A stretch of DNA of 7,100 nucleotides from contig JBMOHV010000076.1 of NCBI GenBank assembly GCA_049317645.1, positions 1 through 7,100 of the forward strand. Direction: 5' to 3'. Positions 1 through 6,385 of this stretch are shown here, in pieces (the stretch's first letter is position 1; the number at the start of each line of letters is the position of its first letter). The DNA comes from SYHX01 sp049317645 (lineage in GTDB: Bacteria > Bacteroidota > Bacteroidia > UBA7662). Position numbers and translations under genes: made by a program. The notes beneath the pieces were generated by a model. It worked only from the letters and a program-made list of their open reading frames with translations. It ran no database searches and was not told the DNA's origin.

Positions 1-4
1 GGCC

Positions 5-1954
5 TCAACCCTTCCGGCCCGCCCAAATAGCGTCCAGAATCAAGGGATCCAGAAGGGTGGTGGTATCGCCCATCTGGCTTGTATCGCCGGAGGCGATTTT
101 TCGCAAAAAACGTCGCATGATTTTGCCGGATCGGGTTTTGGGTAAACCTTCGACCAACTGAATTCGATCGGGGCGCGCGATGGCCCCAATTTCTCGTACC
201 ACGGTACCGTTGAGCTCCTGGGCCAGCTGTTCCTCGGCCTCAGCGTCCAGGTCTTGGAGGCCCGAGCGCAGGATGACATACGCATAGATCCCCTGCCCTT
301 TGATGGCATGATCGTAACCGACCACCGCCGATTCAACCACCCTTGGATGTCTGTTGAGGGCGTTCTCAATTTCGGCCGTGCCCAAACGATGCCCCGAAAC
401 ATTGATCACATCGTCCACCCGGCCTATGATGCGAAACATTCCATCGGCATCCCGTCGCGCTCCGTCTCCTGTGAAATAATACCCGGGAAAGGGCGAAAAA
501 TAAGTGGTACGGCAACGCTCGTGGTCGCCCCACGTGGACCTCAAAATCGAGGGCCAAGGAAATCGCATCGCGAGCAGCCCCTCCTGCTCCGAAGGGGGAT
601 CGGTGGGTTCCAATTCACGACCTTGGGGATCCAACAGCACCGGCTGCACCCCTGGCAAAGGCCGGCCAGCGTAAGTGGGCTTGAGCGGGGACAGTCCGGC
701 CAGGGCCCCGATGAGGATGCCCCCGGTTTCGGTTTGCCACCAGGTATCGGTCACCGGACATCGCTCCCCACCCACCACGCGGTGATACCACTGCCAGGCC
801 TCCTCGTTGATGGGTTCCCCCACCGAGCCCAAAACACGCAGCGATGACAAATCCGCCGATTGAACCGGGGCATCACCGTGCACCATCAGGGCGCGGATGG
901 CGGTCGGGGCGGTGTAAAAATGACTAACACGATGCCTCTCGCAGATTTTCCAAAAACGGGAAGGGTCCGGATAGGTCGGGATGCCCTCGAACATCACCAC
1001 CGTCGCTCCCTGAAGCAAAGGCCCGTAAGCCAAGTAACTGTGGCCCGTGATCCAGCCGATATCCGCAGTGCACCAAAACACATCCCCTGGAGCCGTTCGA
1101 AAAACCTGGGTAAAGGAATAAGCGGTGTACACCATGTACCCACCGGTGCTGTGCAGGACGCCTTTGGGCTTGCCCGTCGAACCCGAGGTGTAGAGTATAA
1201 AAAGGGGGGCTTCGGCATCCATCCAACGGGGCTCGGGCCTCGTTGTCGTTTGATCCCAGAGACCATCCCAATCCCAACTCTGAATATTCGAAAACGATCG
1301 CAACGGCTTGGATGGGTCAAGGCTCCCTTGAACCAGGACCTTGCGCACCGGATGATTCTGCTCGGCCTCCAATAAGTCCAAGGCTTCTTCGACCACGGCC
1401 CTGCAGGGCAGGTCCCGGGGGCCGCGACGAATTTTTTCCGAACATACCACCACAGCCGCCCCCGCATCCGCGACGCGATCGGCCAGACTGCGGGCCGAGA
1501 AGCCCCCAAAGACCACCGAATGCACCGCACCCAACCGGGCACAGGCCAGCACCGACCATAACAATTCGGGAATCATGGGCATGTACAAACAAACCCGGTC
1601 CCCGGCCTGGACGCCCATCGTCTGAAGCATCCCAGCGGTACGGGCCACCGCCTCTTGCAATTCTCGGTACGTCCATTGACAGGGTGCATCGTTGGGATCG
1701 TTGGGTTCCCAAATCAACGCGACGCGATCCCCATCACGCAAGGCATGGCGATCCACCGCGTTATAACACAAATTGGTTAATCCGCCTTCAAACCAGCGAA
1801 CGCTGGGCTCCTCAAAATTCCAATCCAGCACCCGGTCCCAAGGCTTCTGCCAATGAAAACCCGAAGCCACCTCCGCCCAAAACCCTTCGGGGTCCTGAAC
1901 ACTGCGCTGGTATTCGGCTTGGTAACCTTCCAAATCATGGATCAGGTCAATCAT
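5..1954 (-). CDS. acs: Acetyl-CoA synthetase (AMP-forming acetate--CoA ligase)
   Basis: Cytoplasmic enzyme that activates acetate with ATP to acetyl-AMP and then transfers the acetyl group to CoA. The 649-residue product has the usual family length (about 650) and all core motifs of the adenylate-forming superfamily: the phosphate-binding loop TSGSTGKPKG at 256-265, DTWWQTETGG at 403-412 (the second Trp, W406, is the residue that restricts the acyl pocket to acetate), YFTGDGARRD at 493-502, the hinge and GHRLGTAEIE at 511-530, and PKTRSGKIMRR at 605-615. K611 in that last motif is the catalytic lysine that is typically regulated by acetylation. The N-terminal ACAS region (WFEGG, WEPNDPN) is Bacteroidota-like. 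The ATG at 1954 is the first in-frame start, because a TGA lies two codons upstream (1960-1958). It has no Shine-Dalgarno motif at normal distance and sits inside a 16-bp duplication. It lies 28 bp after the DUF983 gene and may be cotranscribed with it. The reading frame is intact and the identification is firm. Confidence 0.97.
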   Translation of the reverse strand: MIDLIHDLEGYQAEYQRSVQDPEGFWAEVASGFHWQKPWDRVLDWNFEEPSVRWFEGGLTNLCYNAVDRHALRDGDRVALIWEPNDPNDAPCQWTYRELQEAVARTAGMLQTMGVQAGDRVCLYMPMIPELLWSVLACARLGAVHSVVFGGFSARSLADRVADAGAAVVVCSEKIRRGPRDLPCRAVVEEALDLLEAEQNHPVRKVLVQGSLDPSKPLRSFSNIQSWDWDGLWDQTTTRPEPRWMDAEAPLFILYTSGSTGKPKGVLHSTGGYMVYTAYSFTQVFRTAPGDVFWCTADIGWITGHSYLAYGPLLQGATVVMFEGIPTYPDPSRFWKICERHRVSHFYTAPTAIRALMVHGDAPVQSADLSSLRVLGSVGEPINEEAWQWYHRVVGGERCPVTDTWWQTETGGILIGALAGLSPLKPTYAGRPLPGVQPVLLDPQGRELEPTDPPSEQEGLLAMRFPWPSILRSTWGDHERCRTTYFSPFPGYYFTGDGARRDADGMFRIIGRVDDVINVSGHRLGTAEIENALNRHPRVVESAVVGYDHAIKGQGIYAYVILRSGLQDLDAEAEEQLAQELNGTVVREIGAIARPDRIQLVEGLPKTRSGKIMRRFLRKIASGDTSQMGDTTTLLDPLILDAIWAGRKG

Positions 1955-1970
1955 GGATCAGGTCAATCAT
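1933..1970. repeat. 16-bp tandem duplication covering the acs start codon
   Basis: A 16-bp unit (aatcatggatcaggtc on the plus strand) occupies 1933-1948 and 1949-1964, followed by a partial third copy (aatcat) at 1965-1970. The two full copies are identical. On the coding strand each unit carries ATG ATT GAC CTG ATC C, so the acs start and its first codons are present twice. Because 16 is not a multiple of three, the two ATGs (1970 and 1954) are in different frames. Confidence 0.95.
1947..1970 (-). promoter_or_regulatory. Possible 7-codon leader ORF overlapping the acs start
   Basis: From the ATG at 1970 the minus strand reads MIDLIHD and then TGA (1949-1947). This mini-ORF ends inside acs codons 2-3, so its stop lies just after the real acs ATG (1954-1952) in the string ATGATTGA. 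A GAAGG motif (1977-1973) lies only 2 nt before the upstream ATG and about 18 nt before the acs ATG. It is therefore badly placed for both, but nearer the upstream one. Ribosomes ending here could restart at the acs ATG. The reading frame is seen directly; translation and any regulatory effect are inference, and the arrangement may be a neutral by-product of the duplication. Confidence 0.3.
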
Positions 1971-1982
1971 TGCCTTCGCAAA

Positions 1983-2330
1983 TCATTCATCGCCAAACCA
2001 ATACAACATGAGAACCCTCGAAAACCGCATACTCAAAGGCGATAACAACAACAAGGGAACAAAAATGCAAAGACAATAAACCCACACAGCGGGATCGTCA
2101 AAAACCACATAAGCGAGAACGCCGAAGGTAACCGAAACCGCCACCGAGAAGGCGTAGCTGATGTACATCGCGCCCCAAAAAAACCCGGGCTCGATTTCAA
2201 AATGAAACCCACAATGCGGACAGTCTTGGTGCATTTGGGTAGCCCTGCGCAAGTCCGTGGCAGGGTACTTGAACATGGGGCCGGTTTTGCAACGCGGACA
2301 ACGCCCCTTCGCAACATCCGACCAATTCAT
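1983..2330 (-). CDS. DUF983 family zinc-ribbon membrane protein
   Basis: A 115-residue protein matching the DUF983 layout. A short cytoplasmic N-terminus carries two CPxC knuckles, CPRC at 11-14 and CPHC at 37-40, which probably form a rubredoxin-like zinc site. Next comes the family-typical stretch FEIEPGFFWGAMYISYA (44-60), then two membrane helices (about 53-74 and 82-97) and a short basic/aromatic tail. The function of DUF983 is not established; the family is often found near cytochrome oxidase genes. The ATG at 2330 lies 5 bp after the stop of the upstream gene. AAGGGG (2337-2332), overlapping that stop codon, is one of the few Shine-Dalgarno-like motifs in the window, although it sits very close to the ATG. 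The length is normal for the family and all four cysteines are present. Family assignment is confident; the role is unknown. Confidence 0.88.
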   Translation of the reverse strand: MNWSDVAKGRCPRCKTGPMFKYPATDLRRATQMHQDCPHCGFHFEIEPGFFWGAMYISYAFSVAVSVTFGVLAYVVFDDPAVWVYCLCIFVPLLLLSPLSMRFSRVLMLYWFGDE

Positions 2331-2335
2331 ACCCC

Positions 2336-2632
2336 TTAGTTTTCGAGAATCTGGCGCCGACGTTCTTCGACCTCCTCAAAGCGACGCTGCCGATGCCAAT
2401 ACAAACCACCAACCGTCCCCACCACCAAAAAAGGCATGGCCAGCAAATAAAGGATTCCTTTGTTAAGGCCCTTGCCCACCGCTTTTTGGTCATCCTTGCG
2501 GTTCGACTCCAGCGATGTCTTGCACATGGGGCATTGGGCAGCGGATTCCTGCGTTCCTGCAACCAGGGTCAAAATCATAACAAAACCCAGGCCCAAGGCC
2601 ACCGAACGAAGCGAAGAAAGGAGGAAGGTCAT
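2336..2632 (-). CDS. Small membrane protein with CPMC motif, oxidase-cluster hypothetical
   Basis: A 98-residue protein. Residues 5-26 form a hydrophobic signal-like helix ending in a small-residue stretch (SAAQC). It is followed directly by CPMC at 34-37, a polar segment (38-58), a second helix (about 59-79) and a very charged C-terminal tail (RQRRFEEVEERRR, 81-93). The arrangement suggests that the CPMC pair faces the periplasm, exposed as a thioredoxin-like or metal-binding CxxC. Small proteins of this pattern occur in Bacteroidota oxidase clusters beside SCO and DUF420 genes, but I know of no assigned function. The gene sits 19 bp after the DUF420 gene and 5 bp before the DUF983 gene, which fits one transcript. 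The ATG at 2632 has no clear Shine-Dalgarno motif. A role in thiol or copper handling during oxidase assembly is inference from the motif and neighbours. Confidence 0.82.
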   Translation of the reverse strand: MTFLLSSLRSVALGLGFVMILTLVAGTQESAAQCPMCKTSLESNRKDDQKAVGKGLNKGILYLLAMPFLVVGTVGGLYWHRQRRFEEVEERRRQILEN

Positions 2633-2651
2633 GTTATCGGTTGTTAGGGAA

Positions 2652-3191
2652 TCAAAAGGAATAATAAGGAGCTATCATCAGGTAAACCAACACGCCGGTG
2701 GAGGTGACATAGAGCCAAATCGGCATCGACCAACGGGTTAAACGGCGATGGGTTTCGATCTGACCGCTCAGCGCATAGTAAAAGGACAGCAAAACCATGG
2801 GCAAAACCCCCGCAGCCAGAACAATATGCGATATCAAAATCGTCAGATAAAAGGGCCGGATTGGATTGGACTCCGGGAACTTGGTTTCGATCCCGAAGGA
2901 ATGAAACAAAACATAGGATAACAAAAAAACCGTCGAAAGCCCAAAAGCAGTGAGGTTCAGTTTTTTGTGCCAATCAATCCGGTGCAAACGGATCATGCGC
3001 CAACTCAGGAGCAAAAGGACCGTGCAAATCGCGTTGAGGGTAGCGTTGAGACGAGGCAGCCAGGGCACAAACCAGGGTAGGCTGCTTTGTTGAGGCAAAT
3101 TATTGAGCAAAATCACCAGGCCCAAAACCACCAGGGAAAGGGTCCCAACGAGTCTTTTGGCATTCCGATTCTGCAAGGCTGTGTCGGTCAT
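2652..3191 (-). CDS. DUF420 membrane protein, probable cytochrome oxidase assembly factor (CtaM-like)
   Basis: A 179-residue integral membrane protein of the DUF420 family. Five helices are visible at about 13-31, 45-66, 77-98, 112-139 and 155-173. The family-typical histidines are present: H70 and H75 before helix 3, H97 at its end, H122 in the ISHIVLA segment of helix 4, and H148 in the loop before the final WLYVTSTGVLVYLM helix. Members such as CtaM in Staphylococcus aureus are needed for aa3 oxidase function, so a role in heme or metal delivery to the oxidase is likely; direct equivalence is inferred. The start is ATG at 3191, 9 bp downstream of the SCO-like gene's stop, without a good Shine-Dalgarno motif. 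Length and helix pattern are normal, and the reading frame is intact. Confidence 0.88.
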   Translation of the reverse strand: MTDTALQNRNAKRLVGTLSLVVLGLVILLNNLPQQSSLPWFVPWLPRLNATLNAICTVLLLLSWRMIRLHRIDWHKKLNLTAFGLSTVFLLSYVLFHSFGIETKFPESNPIRPFYLTILISHIVLAAGVLPMVLLSFYYALSGQIETHRRLTRWSMPIWLYVTSTGVLVYLMIAPYYSF

Positions 3192-3200
3192 GACTCAAAA

Positions 3201-3857
3201 TTAAACACGGCGTCGTCTTTTGTTAGGCGTATTGGCGTATTCGGCGATCAAAGTCCGTGTATCCTCCATCAAACGATCGGTTTGGTCCTTGAGAACCCCG
3301 CGGTAAAAGCCCCGCACCCTGCCCCGTCGATCCACCAACATAGTCAAGTCCTCCTGGGGAATCTGACGGAACATTTGCTGCCAATCCGGGGTAAAGACCC
3401 GCAGTTCCCTCCATAATTCCGCTTTGGAGGCCGAATCCAAGATCCTTTCCAAAGGTTGCATGTCCGCAAACAAGACCGCCGAATCCAAGTCCTTCACAGC
3501 CCCATCGTTCACCCCCAAACAAAACTGATGGACCAGGGGATTCGAGCGAAACACATCCCGGACCCGGGCCGCTTGCTTTGAACGCAGAGACAGCCGATGA
3601 CCGGGACCGTCGTTGCGCACCAAATGCAGAATATGAACCGAATTGCTAGAGCCCTGCGTCCATTCTTTGACCCCGGGAAGAACATAATAGAGGGTATCGT
3701 CCGGATGGGATTTGCCGTCGGCAACGGCCGTGGGCAGGACCTTGCGTGGTCCGTAAATGGGGAGGGACTGGTATCGGTTCTCGGCCGTATTGACGTACAA
3801 CAAGTAGATCACTACGGGGAGGCCCAGCATCAAAAAGAGCAGGCCGTACTGGCGCAT
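3201..3857 (-). CDS. SCO1/SenC-type protein lacking the copper-binding residues
   Basis: A 218-residue protein with one N-terminal membrane anchor (about 5-22) and a periplasmic domain. Bacteroidota SCO landmarks are recognisable: NRYQSLPIYGP (27-37), a short DTLYYVLPG strand (54-62), and the final LVDRRGRVRGFYRG (174-187) followed by a helix ending in LIAEY. SCO proteins normally bind copper through CxxxC and a distant His to mature the CuA centre of subunit II. Here the CxxxC region is replaced by RNDGPGHRLS (81-90), the position of the ligand His is Gln (about 168), and the only cysteine is C113. It is therefore either a redox-inactive SCO homolog or a very divergent thioredoxin-fold protein. 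I chose the ATG at 3857, which overlaps the subunit IV stop as TGATG, over an in-frame TTG at 3875. The frame is open throughout, so this is not an obvious pseudogene. Family membership is fairly likely; the function is uncertain. Confidence 0.75.
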   Translation of the reverse strand: MRQYGLLFLMLGLPVVIYLLYVNTAENRYQSLPIYGPRKVLPTAVADGKSHPDDTLYYVLPGVKEWTQGSSNSVHILHLVRNDGPGHRLSLRSKQAARVRDVFRSNPLVHQFCLGVNDGAVKDLDSAVLFADMQPLERILDSASKAELWRELRVFTPDWQQMFRQIPQEDLTMLVDRRGRVRGFYRGVLKDQTDRLMEDTRTLIAEYANTPNKRRRRV

Positions 3858-4168
3858 CAGCGCAGGGTAAACCAATAATCCGATTCGTACATCAGGGCGG
3901 CAATGACACCCAAAACAAAAATGGTCGGTAACAAAATGCTATAAATCAGGTTGATTTTCTCGAATTTGAGGTGCATGAAATAGGCCACGATGTAGAAGGC
4001 CTTGAGCAGGGTCAAGGCGATATAAATCGCGTTCTTGATGGGTTTGGCCATGAAAGCCTCTGGAATGGCCAGGGCGATCACAAATTCCACCGCAGTGATG
4101 GCAAAGAGGACCCAAAAAACCCTCCAGATACCACGGATATCAAAACTGTTGCTGTGTTCCCCTGACAT
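3857..4168 (-). CDS. Cytochrome c oxidase subunit IV (prokaryotic small subunit)
   Basis: A 103-residue protein with three membrane helices (about 14-34, 43-64 and 74-93). The second helix has the diagnostic segment LLKAFYIVAYFMHLKFE (54-70), and the end (YESDYWFTLR) resembles Bacteroidota subunit IV. It is an accessory subunit of the heme-copper oxidase in the inner membrane, thought to stabilise the complex rather than to carry cofactors. I set the start at ATG 4168 because the protein then begins MSGEHSNSF, as usual for the family, 25 bp after the subunit III stop. A longer frame from a GTG at 4303 would overlap that gene by over 100 bp with unlikely sequence. The stop overlaps the next gene's ATG by one base, suggesting translational coupling. 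Confidence 0.9.
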   Translation of the reverse strand: MSGEHSNSFDIRGIWRVFWVLFAITAVEFVIALAIPEAFMAKPIKNAIYIALTLLKAFYIVAYFMHLKFEKINLIYSILLPTIFVLGVIAALMYESDYWFTLR

Positions 4169-4193
4169 GGACAATAAATTTAGGGAGAGGTGA

Positions 4194-4877
4194 TTAGATG
4201 AGGTAAAAGAAGGTAAAAACAAAGACCCAAACCAAGTCCACAAAGTGCCAGTACAAGCCGATTTTTTCGATGGTTTCGTAGGTACCCCGGCGGTCAAAAA
4301 CACCGGCCATGGTCATAATGGTAACAATAATATTGATCACCACCCCACTAAAAACGTGGAAGCCATGAAAGCCGGTGATGGTAAAGAACAAATTGGTGAA
4401 ATTCACCTGGCCCGGGGTGCCATCGGCGTTCACAAAAGGATTGGAACCCCACCAAGCCCCGTCGTGGTGAAGGTGGCTCCATTCCCAGGCCTGGCAACCC
4501 AAAAAGGCGATACCGCCCAGGATGGTCCAAAACATCCATTTGACCACTTCGTTCCGAGCCCCGCGGTGACCGGCTTCGACCGCCAGGACCATCGTGACCG
4601 AACTCATGATGAGAATAAATGTCATAATGCCCACAAAAACCAGGGGGAAATGACCGTGGATAAAGGGAACGCCCGCAAAGACATCATCGGGAACCGGCCA
4701 GCTCAACGATGAAAAACGGAGGGCCGCATAGGCCAACAAGAGGGCCGAAAAGGTAAAGGCGTCGGATAAGAGGAAGAACCACATCATCAGCTTGCCATAA
4801 CTGGCGCCGAAGGGTTCGTTTCCGCCGTCCCAAAGTTTACCGGAGGTCGAAAGAGCAGGGGAGCTGTGCGATGACAT
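4194..4877 (-). CDS. ctaE: Cytochrome c oxidase subunit III (second, longer copy)
   Basis: A 227-residue heme-copper oxidase subunit III with about five membrane helices. Visible family signatures are GKLMMWFFLLSDAFTF (28-43), the QAWEWSHL segment (129-136, corresponding to the conserved AxEW), FFTITGFHGFHVFSG (164-178) and the C-terminal LYWHFVDLVWVFVF (208-221). An insert between helices (about 137-160, with HHDGAWWGSNPF) precedes the FTITGFH helix. Subunit III stabilises the catalytic core and supports proton uptake; it holds no heme or copper. The start is ATG at 4877, 25 bp after the preceding subunit III gene, with no Shine-Dalgarno motif. The tandem pair of subunit III genes is typical of Bacteroidota oxidase clusters. 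The identification is confident. Confidence 0.95.
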   Translation of the reverse strand: MSSHSSPALSTSGKLWDGGNEPFGASYGKLMMWFFLLSDAFTFSALLLAYAALRFSSLSWPVPDDVFAGVPFIHGHFPLVFVGIMTFILIMSSVTMVLAVEAGHRGARNEVVKWMFWTILGGIAFLGCQAWEWSHLHHDGAWWGSNPFVNADGTPGQVNFTNLFFTITGFHGFHVFSGVVINIIVTIMTMAGVFDRRGTYETIEKIGLYWHFVDLVWVFVFTFFYLI

Positions 4878-4902
4878 ACGATGATTTAAACGATTCCGAA
4901 AT

Positions 4903-5487
4903 TTAGTGCATCCACCACAAGAATGCGTAAAGGTAAAGCCAAAGTACGGTAAGAAAGTGCCAAAAAATGGCCAAAAGGCGTATTCCCAGCAAGGACTTGG
5001 AATGGATATCCAAACGGAATGCTTTGTAGAGCATCACCCCCACCGCCAAAATTGCGGCTGCGATGTGCAGGGCATGCATCCCGGACAAGACATACAAGAA
5101 CGAACCGGAAGGATTCCCGACCAAGAAAATTCCCTGATCGGTGCACTGCCGGTAGGCGTAGAGTTGAGAAGCCAAAAAAGCCAAACCAAGCAATCCGGTC
5201 CCCCCCAGGTAGGCCCGCAATGCAGGGAACTCGTTGCGTCGGGCCGATTTGCGGGCAAATTCCAGACTAAGGGTGGACACCACGACCAACACCGTGGACA
5301 AGGCAAAGGCCTCGGGCAACTGAAAGTCCAGCCAATTCCCATCGGCACGGCGAACCATGTAAGCCGACGTCAATCCAGCAAATAACATAAAAACGGAAAC
5401 CAGGAAGCCCCATAACAAAAACTCCAAAGGATGCACCGCCGAACGAACGGCCGAGGAAGACGATTTGGCTAAAGGTTTGGTGCTCAT
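4903..5487 (-). CDS. Cytochrome c oxidase subunit III (first, shorter copy)
   Basis: A 194-residue subunit III paralog with five likely helices (about 21-44, 58-76, 95-112, 130-153 and 168-191). Diagnostic segments are HPLEFLLWGFLVSVFMLFAG (19-38), LYVLSGMHALHIAAA (131-145) and FWHFLTVLWLYLYAFLWW (175-192). In the last segment the usual Asp of WHFVD is Thr, as expected for the more divergent member of such pairs. I set the start at ATG 5487 (MSTKPLAK); a TTG at 5505 in the same frame would add only six residues and has no better start signal. It lies 31 bp after cyoE and 25 bp before the second subunit III gene. The two copies are clearly diverged from each other, so this is an old pair and not a recent duplication. 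Confidence 0.9.
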   Translation of the reverse strand: MSTKPLAKSSSSAVRSAVHPLEFLLWGFLVSVFMLFAGLTSAYMVRRADGNWLDFQLPEAFALSTVLVVVSTLSLEFARKSARRNEFPALRAYLGGTGLLGLAFLASQLYAYRQCTDQGIFLVGNPSGSFLYVLSGMHALHIAAAILAVGVMLYKAFRLDIHSKSLLGIRLLAIFWHFLTVLWLYLYAFLWWMH

Positions 5488-5518
5488 GGGTTCCAGCGGA
5501 TTCAAGGGTTAAAGGAAA

Positions 5519-6385
5519 TTAAACGGCATCCAGCCAATAGGCCAGCTGCACCACCGGCAAGTAAACAAAACTTGCAAACATTAGTTTGCGTGCATCAACC
5601 ACATCGGCCCCCCGGTAAAGCTTCCAAGCCGAGAACACAAAGCCCAGCGAAGCCACCATACAAACCACGGCCCCCACCCCTCCCTGAAAACCGTACCACC
5701 AAGGAGCCAAGCCCAGGGGTATGAGCGCACAGGTGTACACCAAGATAATCCGCGCCGTCCCGGTCTGTGGATCGTGGCGGGTCGGCAGCAAATGAAAACC
5801 GGCCCTTTGATAATCTTCGTGCAAGACCCAGGCAATGGACCAAAAATGCGGAAATTGCCAAAAAAATTGCACCAAAAACAACAAGCCAGCCTCCAGATTC
5901 AAATGCCCGTGGTGGGCCGCATAGCCAATGAGAACCGGCATCGCCCCGGGGAAGGCCCCGACAAAAACCGCCACCGGCGTTATTTTTTTGAGGGGCGTGT
6001 ACGCAAAAGCATAACTCAAAAGAGCCACGGCGCCCATGGCGACGCTGAGCGGGGTGGTACCCCAAGCCAAGACCGACAACCCTACCAGGCCCAGGGTCAA
6101 GGCCAAGGTCCATGCTTCGGGTAGGCCCATACGCCCGCTGGGTACCGGGCGGCCCAAAGTGCGGTGCATGAGGGCATCGGTGTGTCGTTCAATAATTTGG
6201 TTCAAGCCGTTCGATGCCCCGGTGACCAAGAATCCTCCGAGAGCCAGCCAAGCCATGACCGAGCCCGAAAAGTCGGGACCTGCCGCAATGAGGTAACCCA
6301 AGACGGCCGAAAAGACTACCAAGAGGGACAACCTCAGTTTGATGAACAACCCGTAATCGCGGAATCGTTGGGTCATCGCCATCAT
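5519..6385 (-). CDS. cyoE: Protoheme IX farnesyltransferase (heme O synthase)
   Basis: A UbiA-superfamily membrane enzyme that adds a farnesyl group to heme b to give heme o, the step before heme a. The 288-residue product has the normal length and about eight to nine helices. The first prenyl-diphosphate site is ASNGLNQIIERHTDALMHRT (57-76), where E66 and D70 take the place of the acidic DxxxD pair. It is followed by the R79-P region, YTPLKKITPVAVFVGAFPG (129-147), and PHFWSIAWVLHEDYQRAGF (179-197) with LP at 200-201. The start at ATG 6385 overlaps the ctaA stop as ATGA, a common coupling arrangement. Two further ATGs (6382 and 6376) follow closely, and the upstream TTG at 6427 would force a 46-bp overlap with ctaA. 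The gene is also called ctaB. The identification is firm. Confidence 0.96.
   Translation of the reverse strand: MMAMTQRFRDYGLFIKLRLSLLVVFSAVLGYLIAAGPDFSGSVMAWLALGGFLVTGASNGLNQIIERHTDALMHRTLGRPVPSGRMGLPEAWTLALTLGLVGLSVLAWGTTPLSVAMGAVALLSYAFAYTPLKKITPVAVFVGAFPGAMPVLIGYAAHHGHLNLEAGLLFLVQFFWQFPHFWSIAWVLHEDYQRAGFHLLPTRHDPQTGTARIILVYTCALIPLGLAPWWYGFQGGVGAVVCMVASLGFVFSAWKLYRGADVVDARKLMFASFVYLPVVQLAYWLDAV

Noticed and set aside
254..1375. Plus-strand open frames (254-847 and 860-1375) antisense to acs
   Set aside because: They have no family resemblance, and their composition is that expected from the complement of acs codons.
1243..2079. Plus-strand open frame of 278 codons across the acs 5' half and the DUF983 3' end
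   Set aside because: It lies antisense to acs and DUF983. Its translation is Pro/Arg-rich low complexity with no recognisable domain, while the opposite strand encodes clear conserved proteins.
3201..3857. Frameshift as an explanation for the lost CxxxC in the SCO-like gene
   Set aside because: I looked in the alternative-frame translations of this region (minus strand, 3223-3522 and 3509-3724) and saw no TCPxxCP-like motif; the main frame stays open and keeps SCO landmarks on both sides.
3201..3875. SCO-like gene starting at TTG 3875
   Set aside because: The ATG at 3857 forms a TGATG overlap with the upstream stop and places the membrane anchor at the expected distance; the TTG adds six residues without a better start signal.
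4169..4193. Possible terminator or promoter in the short gaps between genes (also 4878-4902 and 5488-5518)
   Set aside because: None of these gaps of 25-31 bp shows a stable stem followed by a T-run or a clear Bacteroidota -33/-7 promoter pair on the coding strand.
4201..4218. Repeated aggtaaaa strings (10-bp period) at the subunit III 3' end
   Set aside because: They encode the Phe/Val/Tyr-rich end of the last helix; the similarity follows from codon use and the strings are too short to call a repeat element.
3857..4303. Longer subunit IV starting at GTG 4303
   Set aside because: It would overlap the subunit III gene by about 110 bp and add 45 residues unlike any subunit IV; ATG 4168 gives the normal length and N-terminus.
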